Assembly (NCBI RefSeq): GCF_001748245.1
Contig: NZ_BDFO01000001.1
Span: 1,535,345-1,599,344 of the forward strand
Length of the DNA: 64,000 bases
From: Oligoflexus tunisiensis
GTDB taxonomy: Bacteria > Bdellovibrionota_B > Oligoflexia > Oligoflexales > Oligoflexaceae
Direction: 5' to 3'
Shown: positions 52,550 through 61,144 of the stretch, in pieces
Position numbering within the stretch: the stretch's first letter is position 1
Layout of the letters: every line of letters starts with the position of its first letter
Position numbers and translations under genes: made by a program
Notes under the pieces: model-generated
Seen by the model: the letters and a program-made list of their open reading frames with translations, nothing else
Told to the model about the DNA's origin: nothing
Database searches by the model: none

Positions 52550-53580
52550 CAGCTCGCCCGTTCCTGTATGGCGAGCGGCATCATTTCCTCGGCCAGGAGT
52601 TCCGCATCCCTTTGCGATAATTTGAAGCGATGCAGAAGCTGATGGAAGAGATCGCGATCCATCTGATGCGGCTGAAGCCAGATCCAGTGCGCAAACTGAT
52701 TGGCGAAGGCGATCAGGTCCTGTGGCTCCGGCTGATCGCTGGTCGCGACGCTGTGATGATCCTGGATGGCGTCAATGGAGGATTCGGAAAGGCCCCAGAG
52801 CGCCCCACCGATTTCACCGATCACCGTATGCTGATAGCCGGCGTGTCTTTGTTCGGCCGCCGTCCATGGACCCAGTGTATGAATGTCATTCACTTCCACC
52901 TGGAAGCGGTCGGCGATATCCGGTCGGACCAGAGCCAGCACCAGTTTGCCGAGATTGCAGAGACAGCCGGTGATATAAGCCTCGTCATCCGGCAGACCGA
53001 CTTTGAATTTGCGCGCCAGATGTTCGGCGATCCGGCCGATGGTCATGGAATGATCCCAAAACTCATCGGTATGAAAGACCCTGGTTTTCGGCTCCACGCA
53101 GCTGATGGCTGCGAGCAGAACGATCTCCTTCACATGCTGGCGTCCGACCAGGGTAATGGCGTGGGAAAGGGATTTGGGGCGCGCGCCGTCATGCATGGTT
53201 TGATTTTCTGCAATCCGCATGATCTTGGCAGAAAGCAGCGGATCATGTCGTGCCAGCGCCGCGAGATCACGGGAATCGGCGTTGACATCATCGATTTTTT
53301 GCAAAAGTTCCATCACCGAGGTCGGCAGCCGCGGCAGCGTCTTGAGGGCGGGAATCTGATTGAAAATCGACTGCGCCTGCGGGCTCAGCCGCCCGATCGG
53401 GTCATACCAGTCGTGACGTCCCTTCATGATGACATTGGTCGATTCACAGGCGCAATTGAACCAAAGATGCCCTTCCTCACAGATGCGCCAGCGGCTGGTG
53501 TGCGCGAGGAAATCCTCGGTGGAGTAGAACAGACGCCCGCAGTTCTTGCATTCCATGATCGGGTGCATCGTGGTTTCCAT
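52549..53580 (-). CDS. HDOD-domain protein with N-terminal zinc-finger-like motif
   Basis: 343 aa. The N-terminus holds ECKNCGRLFY and HTSRWRICEEGHLWFNCAC (about 10-46), cysteine/histidine pairs suited to zinc binding. An HDOD domain follows (about 70-270) with LPRLPTSVMELLQKI, LAALARHDPLLSAKIMRIAEN and DHSMTIGRIAEHLARK. HDOD proteins link signalling to regulation without the usual HD catalysis. AAGGAT precedes the ATG. Confidence 0.85.
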   Translation of the reverse strand: METTMHPIMECKNCGRLFYSTEDFLAHTSRWRICEEGHLWFNCACESTNVIMKGRHDWYDPIGRLSPQAQSIFNQIPALKTLPRLPTSVMELLQKIDDVNADSRDLAALARHDPLLSAKIMRIAENQTMHDGARPKSLSHAITLVGRQHVKEIVLLAAISCVEPKTRVFHTDEFWDHSMTIGRIAEHLARKFKVGLPDDEAYITGCLCNLGKLVLALVRPDIADRFQVEVNDIHTLGPWTAAEQRHAGYQHTVIGEIGGALWGLSESSIDAIQDHHSVATSDQPEPQDLIAFANQFAHWIWLQPHQMDRDLFHQLLHRFKLSQRDAELLAEEMMPLAIQERAS

Positions 53581-53597
53581 GCATCATCCTTGAGTTG

Positions 53598-54098
53598 TTA
53601 AAAGCTCATGGTCAGTTGAACGTTCACGAAATATTTGGAACTGGCCTTCAGGGTGAAGTTCTGTTCGCTTTGATCATGCATCGGCAGGGACAGAAAGATC
53701 GCCTGCTCGGCCGACGCGGACGGATCGGGCTCCAGCCCCAAAAGACGGGCAAAATCCCCTGCATTCACCACCAGAACATCCGGATAACCGGAGGGCGTGG
53801 ACAGATCGCTGGAGATGCCAACCACACGGGTCCGACCCCTGGGCGTCAAAAGAACGATTTCATCGGGACTGACATAAAGGATGGCCCAGTATTCCGCATA
53901 ATTTTCCGACTCCAGCGCCACATCCAGCGCATTGAAACCGGAACGCATGAGTTCCCAGGTGACGGGAAAGCGGAAGTACCGATGGCCGGGACGCGTGCTG
54001 CTCGGTTCCTCTGGACTCGCCAGCGCGGCCGCATACAAGGGCGACGCCAACGGCAGCGCAAGGAGAAAAGCAAGGACGCAAGCAGGGAAACGTAGCAT
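53598..54098 (-). CDS. unknown secreted protein
   Basis: 166 aa from ATG 54098 (one codon after a TTG). The signal peptide (MLRFPACVLAFLLALPLASPLYAAA) is clear, and the remainder is beta-rich with no recognised motif. A YFRFPVTWELMRSGFNALDVA segment and the C-terminal SLPMHDQSEQNFTLKASSKYF look like a small periplasmic fold. It ends 17 bases from the HDOD start on the same strand, so cotranscription is likely. Confidence 0.6.
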   Translation of the reverse strand: MLRFPACVLAFLLALPLASPLYAAALASPEEPSSTRPGHRYFRFPVTWELMRSGFNALDVALESENYAEYWAILYVSPDEIVLLTPRGRTRVVGISSDLSTPSGYPDVLVVNAGDFARLLGLEPDPSASAEQAIFLSLPMHDQSEQNFTLKASSKYFVNVQLTMSF

Positions 54099-54202
54099 CA
54101 AACCACCCGGACCTGGTGAAGTTGATCAAACCCTGACTATTGTATGTTAAAATACGTCCTGATTCCATGGCCCAGATCATGGAGCGGAGTGGAGGGTCAA
54201 AG

Positions 54203-55558
54203 ATGGCACGATCGGATTGGGTCGCTCGCATGCAGTTGGGGCTGGCTCTGTTGCTGCTGGGTTGGATGGCGCCTTTGGAGGCAGGCATTCACCGCGCTCC
54301 GATTGTCATTCCGGCCCATAAAATGCGGGCCATTGCGCAATACCCGGTCAAGAATTATCGGCTTTTTCGCAGCGGTCCGGCCGGCGAGGCCATTCCGATT
54401 CCCTTTCAGATTGATGAAATCAACGGCATTGGTGATTATGTTCTGAACGAGGGGCCGCAGCCCAATCTGCAGACGGGTGACAGTGTCTTCAATCATCTGG
54501 ATGAGCTGAGTTTCATGGGGGATGACGTCGGCCCCGTGAGTCCACCCAAAACCTGGCCCGGGACGCAGAAGCCGCATGCCGTCTTTGAAATCCGCATTAC
54601 GCCTCCCGCGGGCGTGCCGAATACCAGCGAAGGTGCGGTGTACGTCGCGGTCTTTCTGCAGAATATCCCAAGCCAGGTCAATGACAAGTATGTCGTCTTC
54701 AATCTGAAATCCGGGGAAATTCTGACTTCGCGTTACCGCTATCGCTTTGATCAGAAAAATTATCTGGTGGTCAATGGGGTGGAGATGGTCAAACCCGGAT
54801 TTCCCTCGGGGCCGGAGAATGTACCGCTCATCGATTCCTCGACCTTTTATGCCCGGGCGGACCTCAAGTATTTCCTGACCCTGCAGGTGAATCATCGGTC
54901 GGTCAACAGTCGGCTGGAGGCCTTCAAGAGCGGGCCTGTGCGGACCATCGTGCGGGTGACCTTCATCTATCAATTCCTGAAGCTCAACTTTGAAGTGGGC
55001 ATGTACACCGAAGTCAGTTTTTTCAGCAACTCCGTTATCCTGCCGGCCATTATCTATAACCCGCTGGATGGGGTCAAAAGCCTTAACAAAGGGAGCGGGT
55101 TTTACTATGGCTTTGCCCTGCGGGAGAGCCCGAACCGCTATGAATTCAGCACCAATATGAAACCCTATGAGGAAGCCGGGCAGGGCAGCAGTCTGCTCAG
55201 CTTTCTGAAAAAGGAAGTCAAACCCGAAAAGGAATATTGGGCCAGCCTGATTGGTGAGGACCGCATGATGTATGTCCTGATGCGACCCTCCGCGCAGATG
55301 CTGCAGGACGGCAATGTCCCTTATTATTATGTGAAGGACGTGGGTGGCGATGATCTGAAGAAGCGCAATAACAACGAAACCAAACCGATCGTCGACAGCC
55401 CGGTGAATCTGGGCCTCTATTTCGACCTCACCCGTTTCCGTGAGGGCGAGCATTTCATGTCGTTCCAGCTTTTCTTCGAGAACAAGAAGGACTATAAAAA
55501 CATTGAGCTGTTCAAATCACTGGACCGCTGGGCCATCAAAGCCGCTCGTCTTTTCTAG
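54203..55558 (+). CDS. unknown secreted protein, 451 aa
   Basis: The ATG at 54203 follows GGAGGG by 7 bases and starts a signal peptide (WVARMQLGLALLLLGWMAPLEA). The mature part is a long, beta-rich sequence with no recognised motif: HRAPIVIPAHKMRAIAQYP near the N-terminus, many Tyr/Phe and Asn residues, and RYRFDQKNYLVV-type strands. It resembles a periplasmic or surface sandwich protein. No family assigned. Confidence 0.65.
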   Translation: MARSDWVARMQLGLALLLLGWMAPLEAGIHRAPIVIPAHKMRAIAQYPVKNYRLFRSGPAGEAIPIPFQIDEINGIGDYVLNEGPQPNLQTGDSVFNHLDELSFMGDDVGPVSPPKTWPGTQKPHAVFEIRITPPAGVPNTSEGAVYVAVFLQNIPSQVNDKYVVFNLKSGEILTSRYRYRFDQKNYLVVNGVEMVKPGFPSGPENVPLIDSSTFYARADLKYFLTLQVNHRSVNSRLEAFKSGPVRTIVRVTFIYQFLKLNFEVGMYTEVSFFSNSVILPAIIYNPLDGVKSLNKGSGFYYGFALRESPNRYEFSTNMKPYEEAGQGSSLLSFLKKEVKPEKEYWASLIGEDRMMYVLMRPSAQMLQDGNVPYYYVKDVGGDDLKKRNNNETKPIVDSPVNLGLYFDLTRFREGEHFMSFQLFFENKKDYKNIELFKSLDRWAIKAARLF

Positions 55559-55569
55559 AGGAACCTGGA

Positions 55570-56472
55570 ATGGAGCATGATATTCCCGCTTCGCAAAAGG
55601 ACCGCCAGCTGCCGATGATCATCAACCTGCGGGGGGATGAGGACCTGGTGGATGAGTTCAATTGGGATGCCGATCAGGTGATGGAATTCCTCGGCATCAA
55701 AAGGTCCCGCCTGACGCAAATTTCCGGCAAGGAACTGCGCGTGGCGCGCATTCGCCGGGATCGCTACCTCAGGCCGGTGTATCGGGAATCCGATGTGCGG
55801 GATTATCAGGAATGGACGCGGGCCACGGCCACGCATCAGAGTTCCTCGCGCGCCATTGAACAGGCCATCGATAGTTTGGATGACCGTTTCAGCGATATCC
55901 TGGTCGTCCTGCAGGAAAAACTTCTGCAGTATGAGGACCGTTCCACCAGCCTTCTCAAAAAGCAGCTGCATAAACTCGATGCGGCGGGCTTTGACCGCTT
56001 TCAGACGCTGCGGGATGAGGCGGAAATCCAACGCGGCCTCGGCGAACGCCAGGAAAAACAGCAGGCGCGCGCGCTCGATCAGATCCAGCACCAGAATGAA
56101 ATGCTGTCCGCCTGGCATAAGGAGCTGCAGGATTTACGGGCTTTTCTCGGCAGCTTTCATCAGGACATCCGGGCTCTGCTCGTGGCGCAGCAGGCGCTAC
56201 GCCGTGATATGGAAGTTGCCCAAGCGGCCTTGCACACAGCCATCGAACAGCAAACAGCAAGCCTGACCGCATCCTGGCAGGCGGTGCAGGACACGCTGGC
56301 GGCGGTTCAGGCCGGGCAGAATCAGATTCTGAAGCAGACCGAAAAAGAGGAGGCGCCTCCGCCGCAACCAGCTCCCGCACCCATGAGACGCAGCACCCGC
56401 AGGCCCCCGCACATCCGTGCGAAACGGATGCCAGTCGTGCGTTCTGAAAATGCTGAGGGGCTTGCACCTTGA
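55570..56472 (+). CDS. putative DNA-binding protein with N-terminal MerR-like wHTH and long coiled coil
   Basis: 300 aa. The N-terminal 80 residues (WDADQVMEFLGIKRSRLTQI, RYLRPVYRESDVRDYQEW) read as a MerR/excisionase-type winged helix. The rest (about 90-255) is a long, Gln/Leu-rich coiled coil with repeating heptad-like patterns. The C-terminus has a Pro-rich stretch and a basic patch (MRRSTRRPPHIRAKRM). Possible roles are nucleoid organisation, partition or a transcription factor with a dimerising rod. Only 11 bases after the preceding gene, so likely cotranscribed. Confidence 0.6.
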   Translation: MEHDIPASQKDRQLPMIINLRGDEDLVDEFNWDADQVMEFLGIKRSRLTQISGKELRVARIRRDRYLRPVYRESDVRDYQEWTRATATHQSSSRAIEQAIDSLDDRFSDILVVLQEKLLQYEDRSTSLLKKQLHKLDAAGFDRFQTLRDEAEIQRGLGERQEKQQARALDQIQHQNEMLSAWHKELQDLRAFLGSFHQDIRALLVAQQALRRDMEVAQAALHTAIEQQTASLTASWQAVQDTLAAVQAGQNQILKQTEKEEAPPPQPAPAPMRRSTRRPPHIRAKRMPVVRSENAEGLAP

Positions 56473-56530
56473 GGCGGGTTTTGATCGGTTGAAGCAGGCC
56501 GTCGATCGGCTTTCCGACCGTGCCGGCGTC

Positions 56531-57241
56531 TCACACCTTGATATGGGTTTTGATCAGCTGAATCATGGCGTCGATCGAGCCTTTGATATCCAGATCGCTC
56601 GTATCAAAAACAATCGCATCCGGCGCCTGAATCAAAGGCGCTGTCCCGCGTTTGGCGTCCTGCTGATCGCGCTGCAGAATGCTGGTCTTGATGGCTTCCA
56701 GCTCGGCGGGATCAGGCTGTTGCCCTTCCTGAAGCTGGCCCATGCGCCGCAAGGCCCGCACTTCCAGCGAGGCGGTCATGAATATTTTCAGATCCGCATC
56801 AGGAAAAACCACCGTTCCAATATCCCGTCCATCGACGATCGCGCCGACGGGGGATTGCAGGGTCAGCTTGCGTTGCAGAGGCAGGAGCAGCTCCCGCACC
56901 AAAGGATTTTTAGCGATCGAACTGGCGTCCTTGCCCGCCTGGTCCGTATAGAGCTGCGGGCTCAGGTTCTGACCGTGAAAGCCCACGGCCTGCGTCTTGG
57001 GATCCCACTGCAGGGCTTCACAGAATTCATTGATAATTCCGCTCAGCGCTTCATTATCATCGAGACGTTGATTTCTTTGCCGCGCAATCAGGGCGATCGA
57101 GCGATAGAGAAAACCGGTGTTGACGTAGGTCCAGCCCAATTGTCGGCACACTTCTGAACAGACACTGCTCTTGCCGGAACCCGCGGGACCATCGACAGCC
57201 ACGATTTTGCAAGTTCGGGATGAAGGGGCAGAGGGAATCAT
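56531..57241 (-). CDS. cmk: cytidylate kinase
   Basis: 236 aa. P-loop VDGPAGSGKSSVC (about 15-27) and VNTGFLYRSIAL (about 36-47), VDGRDIGTVVFPDADLKIFMTAS (about 134-156) and RDQQDAKRGTAPLIQAPDAI (about 190-209) are CMK landmarks. It phosphorylates CMP and dCMP. GGGAG lies 6 bases before the ATG; it is 24 bases after aroA on the same strand. The aroA-cmk order is common in bacteria. Confidence 0.96.
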   Translation of the reverse strand: MIPSAPSSRTCKIVAVDGPAGSGKSSVCSEVCRQLGWTYVNTGFLYRSIALIARQRNQRLDDNEALSGIINEFCEALQWDPKTQAVGFHGQNLSPQLYTDQAGKDASSIAKNPLVRELLLPLQRKLTLQSPVGAIVDGRDIGTVVFPDADLKIFMTASLEVRALRRMGQLQEGQQPDPAELEAIKTSILQRDQQDAKRGTAPLIQAPDAIVFDTSDLDIKGSIDAMIQLIKTHIKV

Positions 57242-57265
57242 GCAATCTCCCGAAAAAAGCGCGGT

Positions 57266-58603
57266 TCAAACGATACTGTCCAACATCTCATAAAAGTCAG
57301 GAAAGCTAACACCTACACATTCCGAATCCAAAATACAACAGGGCTTTTTGCTGCGTCGAGCCATGATTGCCGCAGCCATGGCCAGTCTGTGATCGCCGAC
57401 GGCATCATAGGTGAAAGCCTGAACCTCCTTCAGGCGGCCAGCGATTCTGAGCGAGTCACCCTGAACTGAAACCTCGGCCCCGGCAAGGCGCAGAAGTTCC
57501 GCCGTCTTGCTCAGGCGGTCGCTTTCCTTGACGCGCAATTCCTCCAGGCCATGAAAGGTCGAGGGGCCTTCCGCAAAAGCGGCTGCCACCGCCAGCACAG
57601 GAATTTCATCGACCAGCGTCGGCACCTCGGCGGCTTCAATATCGGTGGGTCGCAGGGCCGCGCCGCCCTCCAGTGTGATTTGCATGACGGGTTCAACAAA
57701 GCGCTGATCGGGATCGGGGGTCAGCACCAGGGCCGAACTCATTCTTTGCAGCACTCTCAAAAAGCCGGTGCGCGTGGGATTGTCGAGGACTTCCGGCAAA
57801 CGCACCGTTCCTCCTTTGCGCAGAAGGCCGAGGACGCAAAAAAATGCGGCCGAGGACGGATCCACCGGGATCATGTAACGTCCGGGGGGAGGCGCAAAGG
57901 GACCGCGCACCCGCACCTGTTCCATGCCGTCATGAATTTCCGACACCAGGTTCGCGCCCATGCGCTGCAGCATGCGTTCGGTATGATCGCGTGATCCTGC
58001 CGGCAGGCGCACGGATGTTTCGCCTTCACAGAAAAGACCAGCCAGAAGCAGGGCGGATTTTACCTGCGCACTGGCCTTGTCCACCTCATGCGCCAGGGGC
58101 TGCAGCGTTTGTCCCTGAATGGTGAGCGGCAAAAAATTGCCCTGTTCCGGACCTTCAATCCGGGCTCCCATGCGGCGCAGGGGATCCACCACACGGCGCA
58201 TGGGGCGACTGGAAAGACTGGCGTCACCCGTGAGACGAACCTTGAGTCCCGGCTGCGCGGCAAGGATTCCTGAAATCAGTCGGGCCGTGGTTCCGCTATT
58301 GCCACAGTCAAGGTCGACCGCCGGGGTTTTGAACGCGGAAAAACCTTCCGATCGGACCCGAATGCTGCGCGCATCGAGGGCTTCGATCTGAATTCCGAGG
58401 GCCCGAAAGCAACTCATCGTTGACAGACAATCGGCGCCGAGCAATGGTTCACGGATGATGGTTTCGCCGCGAGCCAAAGCAGCGAACATGACTGCGCGAT
58501 GGGTCAACGATTTATCCCGACCACAAAGCACGGTGGCATCATTGGGAAGGGCTGAAGGCGAAGCCTGGATGGAGCGCTTGGGGGTGACGTTGGACTTCGT
58601 CAT
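57266..58603 (-). CDS. aroA: 3-phosphoshikimate 1-carboxyvinyltransferase (EPSP synthase)
   Basis: 445 aa. The ATG at 58603 begins MTKSNVTPKRS; GGAGG lies rather far upstream. Motifs: GRDKSLTHRAVMFAALA (about 27-43), LDCGNSGTTARLISGIL (about 98-114, containing the conserved NSGT), SSRPMRRVVDPL (about 129-140), and LRVKESDRL (about 359-367). It makes EPSP in aromatic amino acid synthesis. Cotranscribed with cmk. Confidence 0.95.
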   Translation of the reverse strand: MTKSNVTPKRSIQASPSALPNDATVLCGRDKSLTHRAVMFAALARGETIIREPLLGADCLSTMSCFRALGIQIEALDARSIRVRSEGFSAFKTPAVDLDCGNSGTTARLISGILAAQPGLKVRLTGDASLSSRPMRRVVDPLRRMGARIEGPEQGNFLPLTIQGQTLQPLAHEVDKASAQVKSALLLAGLFCEGETSVRLPAGSRDHTERMLQRMGANLVSEIHDGMEQVRVRGPFAPPPGRYMIPVDPSSAAFFCVLGLLRKGGTVRLPEVLDNPTRTGFLRVLQRMSSALVLTPDPDQRFVEPVMQITLEGGAALRPTDIEAAEVPTLVDEIPVLAVAAAFAEGPSTFHGLEELRVKESDRLSKTAELLRLAGAEVSVQGDSLRIAGRLKEVQAFTYDAVGDHRLAMAAAIMARRSKKPCCILDSECVGVSFPDFYEMLDSIV

Positions 58604-58772
58604 GATATGTTCTGATCCTCCGGGATTCAGGGTCCTGGTCTGCGGGTCAGTATGGCGAGAGAACTTCGGCTTGTCCACCTCCCAAAGACAGGACTGTGAC
58701 GAGGATGTTGCACGGAAACATGCCTCAAAAGGCCACGAAGTCTGGCTAAGTTTCAGTATCCACTGCTAATAG

Positions 58773-58802
58773 TTGCGTCTCCTCACCAGGTCTTGATAGA
58801 AT
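58773..58802 (+). promoter_or_regulatory. promoter of the HU/IHF gene
   Basis: TTGCGT (58773-58778), an 18-base spacer and TAGAAT (58797-58802) lie 36 bases before the gene. Confidence 0.4.
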
Positions 58803-58838
58803 AGGTCTTGGGCTTGAGTTTCTAACAAGGGGAAATCA

Positions 58839-59147
58839 ATGGTAAAGTCTGAACTGATCGAGAGTCTGGCCGAACGTGCTGACATAACACTGGCCAAGGC
58901 TGAAGAAGTGGTCGATCTGTTTTTCAACAGCATAACCGAAACCCTCGCGCAGGGTGATCGCGTCGAAATCCGCGGATTTGGTGCGTTTACCGTTCGCGAC
59001 TACAAATCCTACAAAGGCCGCAATCCCAAGACCGGGGAACAGATCACGGTTCCACCGAAGCGCCTGCCTTTCTGGAAAACGGGCCAGGAGCTGAAACAGC
59101 GTGTGGACTCCGCCTTCATGGATAAGATCAAACGAGGCGAAGCCTGA
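58839..59147 (+). CDS. ihfB: HU/IHF-family histone-like DNA-binding protein
   Basis: 102 aa. VKSELIESLAERADI (about 2-16), VEIRGFGAFTV (about 43-53) and KGRNPKTGEQI (about 60-70, the DNA-intercalating arm) define the family; KSELIE and RGFGAF look closer to IHF-beta than to HU, but the assignment is uncertain. The end (KRLPFWKTGQELKQRV) is the dimer helix. It bends and compacts DNA. Followed by a strong terminator. Confidence 0.88.
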   Translation: MVKSELIESLAERADITLAKAEEVVDLFFNSITETLAQGDRVEIRGFGAFTVRDYKSYKGRNPKTGEQITVPPKRLPFWKTGQELKQRVDSAFMDKIKRGEA

Positions 59148-59200
59148 AGCCTATACCTTTTCCTTTGTTGGAGCCTGCCTAAACGACCACTCAAAAAATC

Positions 59201-59238
59201 CAACCCGCGCAGGAGCTTCCGGGTCCGCGCGGGTTTTT
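59201..59238 (+). terminator. Rho-independent terminator
   Basis: AACCCGCGC pairs with GCGCGGGTT around a 20-base loop, followed by a T-run, 54 bases after the HU/IHF stop. Confidence 0.85.
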
Positions 59239-59252
59239 GATGTTTCCCCCTC

Positions 59253-59282
59253 TTGACAACCAGCTCAACCGGCATGATTTAT
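59253..59282 (+). promoter_or_regulatory. promoter of the FmdB gene
   Basis: A perfect TTGACA (59253-59258) is followed after 17-18 bases by ATTTAT-like sequence, upstream of the FmdB gene at 59317. Confidence 0.45.
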
Positions 59283-59316
59283 GTGCGGTAGAGTCACGTT
59301 ACGAGGAGATTTAGGG

Positions 59317-59616
59317 ATGCCGCTTTATGAGTTTCGTTGTGGGGAATGCGCCAAGATATCGGAATTTCAGCTAAAAATGTCCGATCCGTCACCCACCACC
59401 TGTCCGGTGTGCGGCCAAGGGACTCTTACCAAAATTATGAGTCTGCCGGCTTTCCAATTGAAGGGGAGTGGCTGGTACAAGGACGCTTACGACGGCAAGT
59501 CGAACAAAAAACCGGAAAGCACAAGCTCTTCGGTCAGCGAATCGACGGCCAAAAGTCCAGAAGCCGCTCCCGCAGCTGCTTCGCCGGCCCCAGCCCCGAC
59601 CAAAACCGAGAGCTGA
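59317..59616 (+). CDS. FmdB family zinc ribbon protein
   Basis: 99 aa from the ATG at 59317 (GAGGAG upstream). The N-terminus MPLYEFRCGECAK and the second pair CPVCGQG form a four-Cys zinc ribbon (about 8-37). The rest is a low-complexity Ser/Thr/Pro/Ala tail. Such proteins are small putative regulators of unclear function. The stop lies one base from the convergent HD gene stop. Confidence 0.88.
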   Translation: MPLYEFRCGECAKISEFQLKMSDPSPTTCPVCGQGTLTKIMSLPAFQLKGSGWYKDAYDGKSNKKPESTSSSVSESTAKSPEAAPAAASPAPAPTKTES

Positions 59617-59617
59617 T

Positions 59618-61144
59618 TCAAAGCTTCAGCTCGTCGGTGATCAACGCCTTGATATCGGGAATGCCATGCCCCGCGGAAGGCACTGCATAGATGCGGTGGA
59701 TGGCAACCGAATCGTTGCTGGCGATCAGTGACGAATGATCCTCGATCGGCGCGATGCGCGGGAGCTGCCGTTCATCCTTGCGAATCAAACGCAGGTAGTT
59801 GCGGCTCCGCTCCTCGGCGCCCCGGGGTTGAAAGCGGGTCAGGGAGTTGCCCGACGACACCAGCTGATGCCGGATGCCATGCCGGGTCAGAATCTTTTGC
59901 ACCGCCTCGACGCTTTGCATGGAAAGGGTTTGAGCCGGCCCGGAAATTTCATAAACCCGTTTCCAGAGGCGCCGGTTGTAGAGAAGATCCGCCACCAGCA
60001 CCACCACACCATCACGTTCCGCCGGGGAGCGCAGCAGGCGGGCCGCTTCATACAGCGCCTGGCCGATGTTGTATTCATCAATCGCCGCATAGTTTTCGAC
60101 CCGCGCCGGCAGACGCCAGCCCTGCAGGATATCGGTCAGATGCCGCATCATGGCTTCCGCCGCGACGGATGATTTGTGGAAATAAAGCTGCAGATACATG
60201 GAATAGCGGGCCCTGAGATAATCCTCAAACGCCGCGAGCCCGGACAGCATGATGGCCACATGCAGCTGCTGATCGTTATCATCATAATAAACGCAGAGGG
60301 AATCCAGGATCCGATCCACATCAAAAACGCCATAAACGACGCCGCACTCCCGGCTATCCCGGAGAAGATAATCCATCCGATCGATGTCGAGTTCCCCGGA
60401 AATCAGCTCGCGAACCAGGGGATAGGCGCCGACTTTCAGGAGGGGCGAATTCTCGGATGGGGCAATCGCGGGATTGATGATGGCGATCACATCCCGCACA
60501 TCAAACTTCGGCAGATGGCCCACCGAGCTTCGATAGATATCGCGGAACATCCGTTCAATGAGAAGAATCGAATAAATCTCGTGTCGCACGCGGGCCTTGG
60601 CAGGATCCTGGCCCTTGGCCTGCATGGCGTTGATGCGATCCTTGAGGTAGTTTTGCAGGTAATCCGGCAGGTCCGGATTGGATTGCAGGACCTCCGTCCA
60701 GGTCGGCATGAAATGTTCCCCGCTATGCGAGAACGGAGGATGACCGACATCATGCAAAAGGGCGGCGAGACGGAAGCACTGCAGAACGTAATCCGAGGAA
60801 AAAACCGCATCCATTAGCCCAAAGGTCGGCGCGAGGCGGCCGTGGCTGCCTTCCCCACGCGGTTCCGAGCCGGCGAAATCCTGATAGCGGGCCAGGGAAT
60901 TCCTGAGACGGGCCTGGTTGGTTTTCAGTTTTTCCCAGGCGAGCGAACCCAGGTGCAAAACACCCAGGGAATGTTCAAAGCGCGAATGCGTGGCACCCGG
61001 AAAAACATAATGCAGGAAAGCCAGCTGCCGCACACGGCGGAGCCTTTGAAAGAAGGGATGAGCGATGACGGCATCTTCGAGTTCCGTAATATCAATGCTG
61101 CCATGAAGATTGTCACGGATTCGACGAACGAGATTGAGACTCAT
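59618..61144 (-). CDS. HD-domain phosphohydrolase (dNTPase-like)
   Basis: 508 aa. HD-superfamily metal ligands appear as HSRFEHSLGVLHLG (about 53-66), AALLHDVGHPPFSHSGEHF (about 127-145) and ELDIDRMDYLLRDSRE (about 248-263), matching the dGTPase/SAMHD1-like group (COG1078). Its activity is probably cleavage of triphosphate from nucleotides, but it is untested. The start overlaps the pyrD end by 32 bases on the same strand, so it follows pyrD in one transcript. Confidence 0.85.
   Translation of the reverse strand: MSLNLVRRIRDNLHGSIDITELEDAVIAHPFFQRLRRVRQLAFLHYVFPGATHSRFEHSLGVLHLGSLAWEKLKTNQARLRNSLARYQDFAGSEPRGEGSHGRLAPTFGLMDAVFSSDYVLQCFRLAALLHDVGHPPFSHSGEHFMPTWTEVLQSNPDLPDYLQNYLKDRINAMQAKGQDPAKARVRHEIYSILLIERMFRDIYRSSVGHLPKFDVRDVIAIINPAIAPSENSPLLKVGAYPLVRELISGELDIDRMDYLLRDSRECGVVYGVFDVDRILDSLCVYYDDNDQQLHVAIMLSGLAAFEDYLRARYSMYLQLYFHKSSVAAEAMMRHLTDILQGWRLPARVENYAAIDEYNIGQALYEAARLLRSPAERDGVVVLVADLLYNRRLWKRVYEISGPAQTLSMQSVEAVQKILTRHGIRHQLVSSGNSLTRFQPRGAEERSRNYLRLIRKDERQLPRIAPIEDHSSLIASNDSVAIHRIYAVPSAGHGIPDIKALITDELKL

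Noticed and set aside
54197..55453. Minus-strand ORF of 418 codons
   Set aside because: It is antisense to the secreted protein gene, which has a signal peptide and ribosome binding site; its His/Ile-rich composition looks like a shadow.
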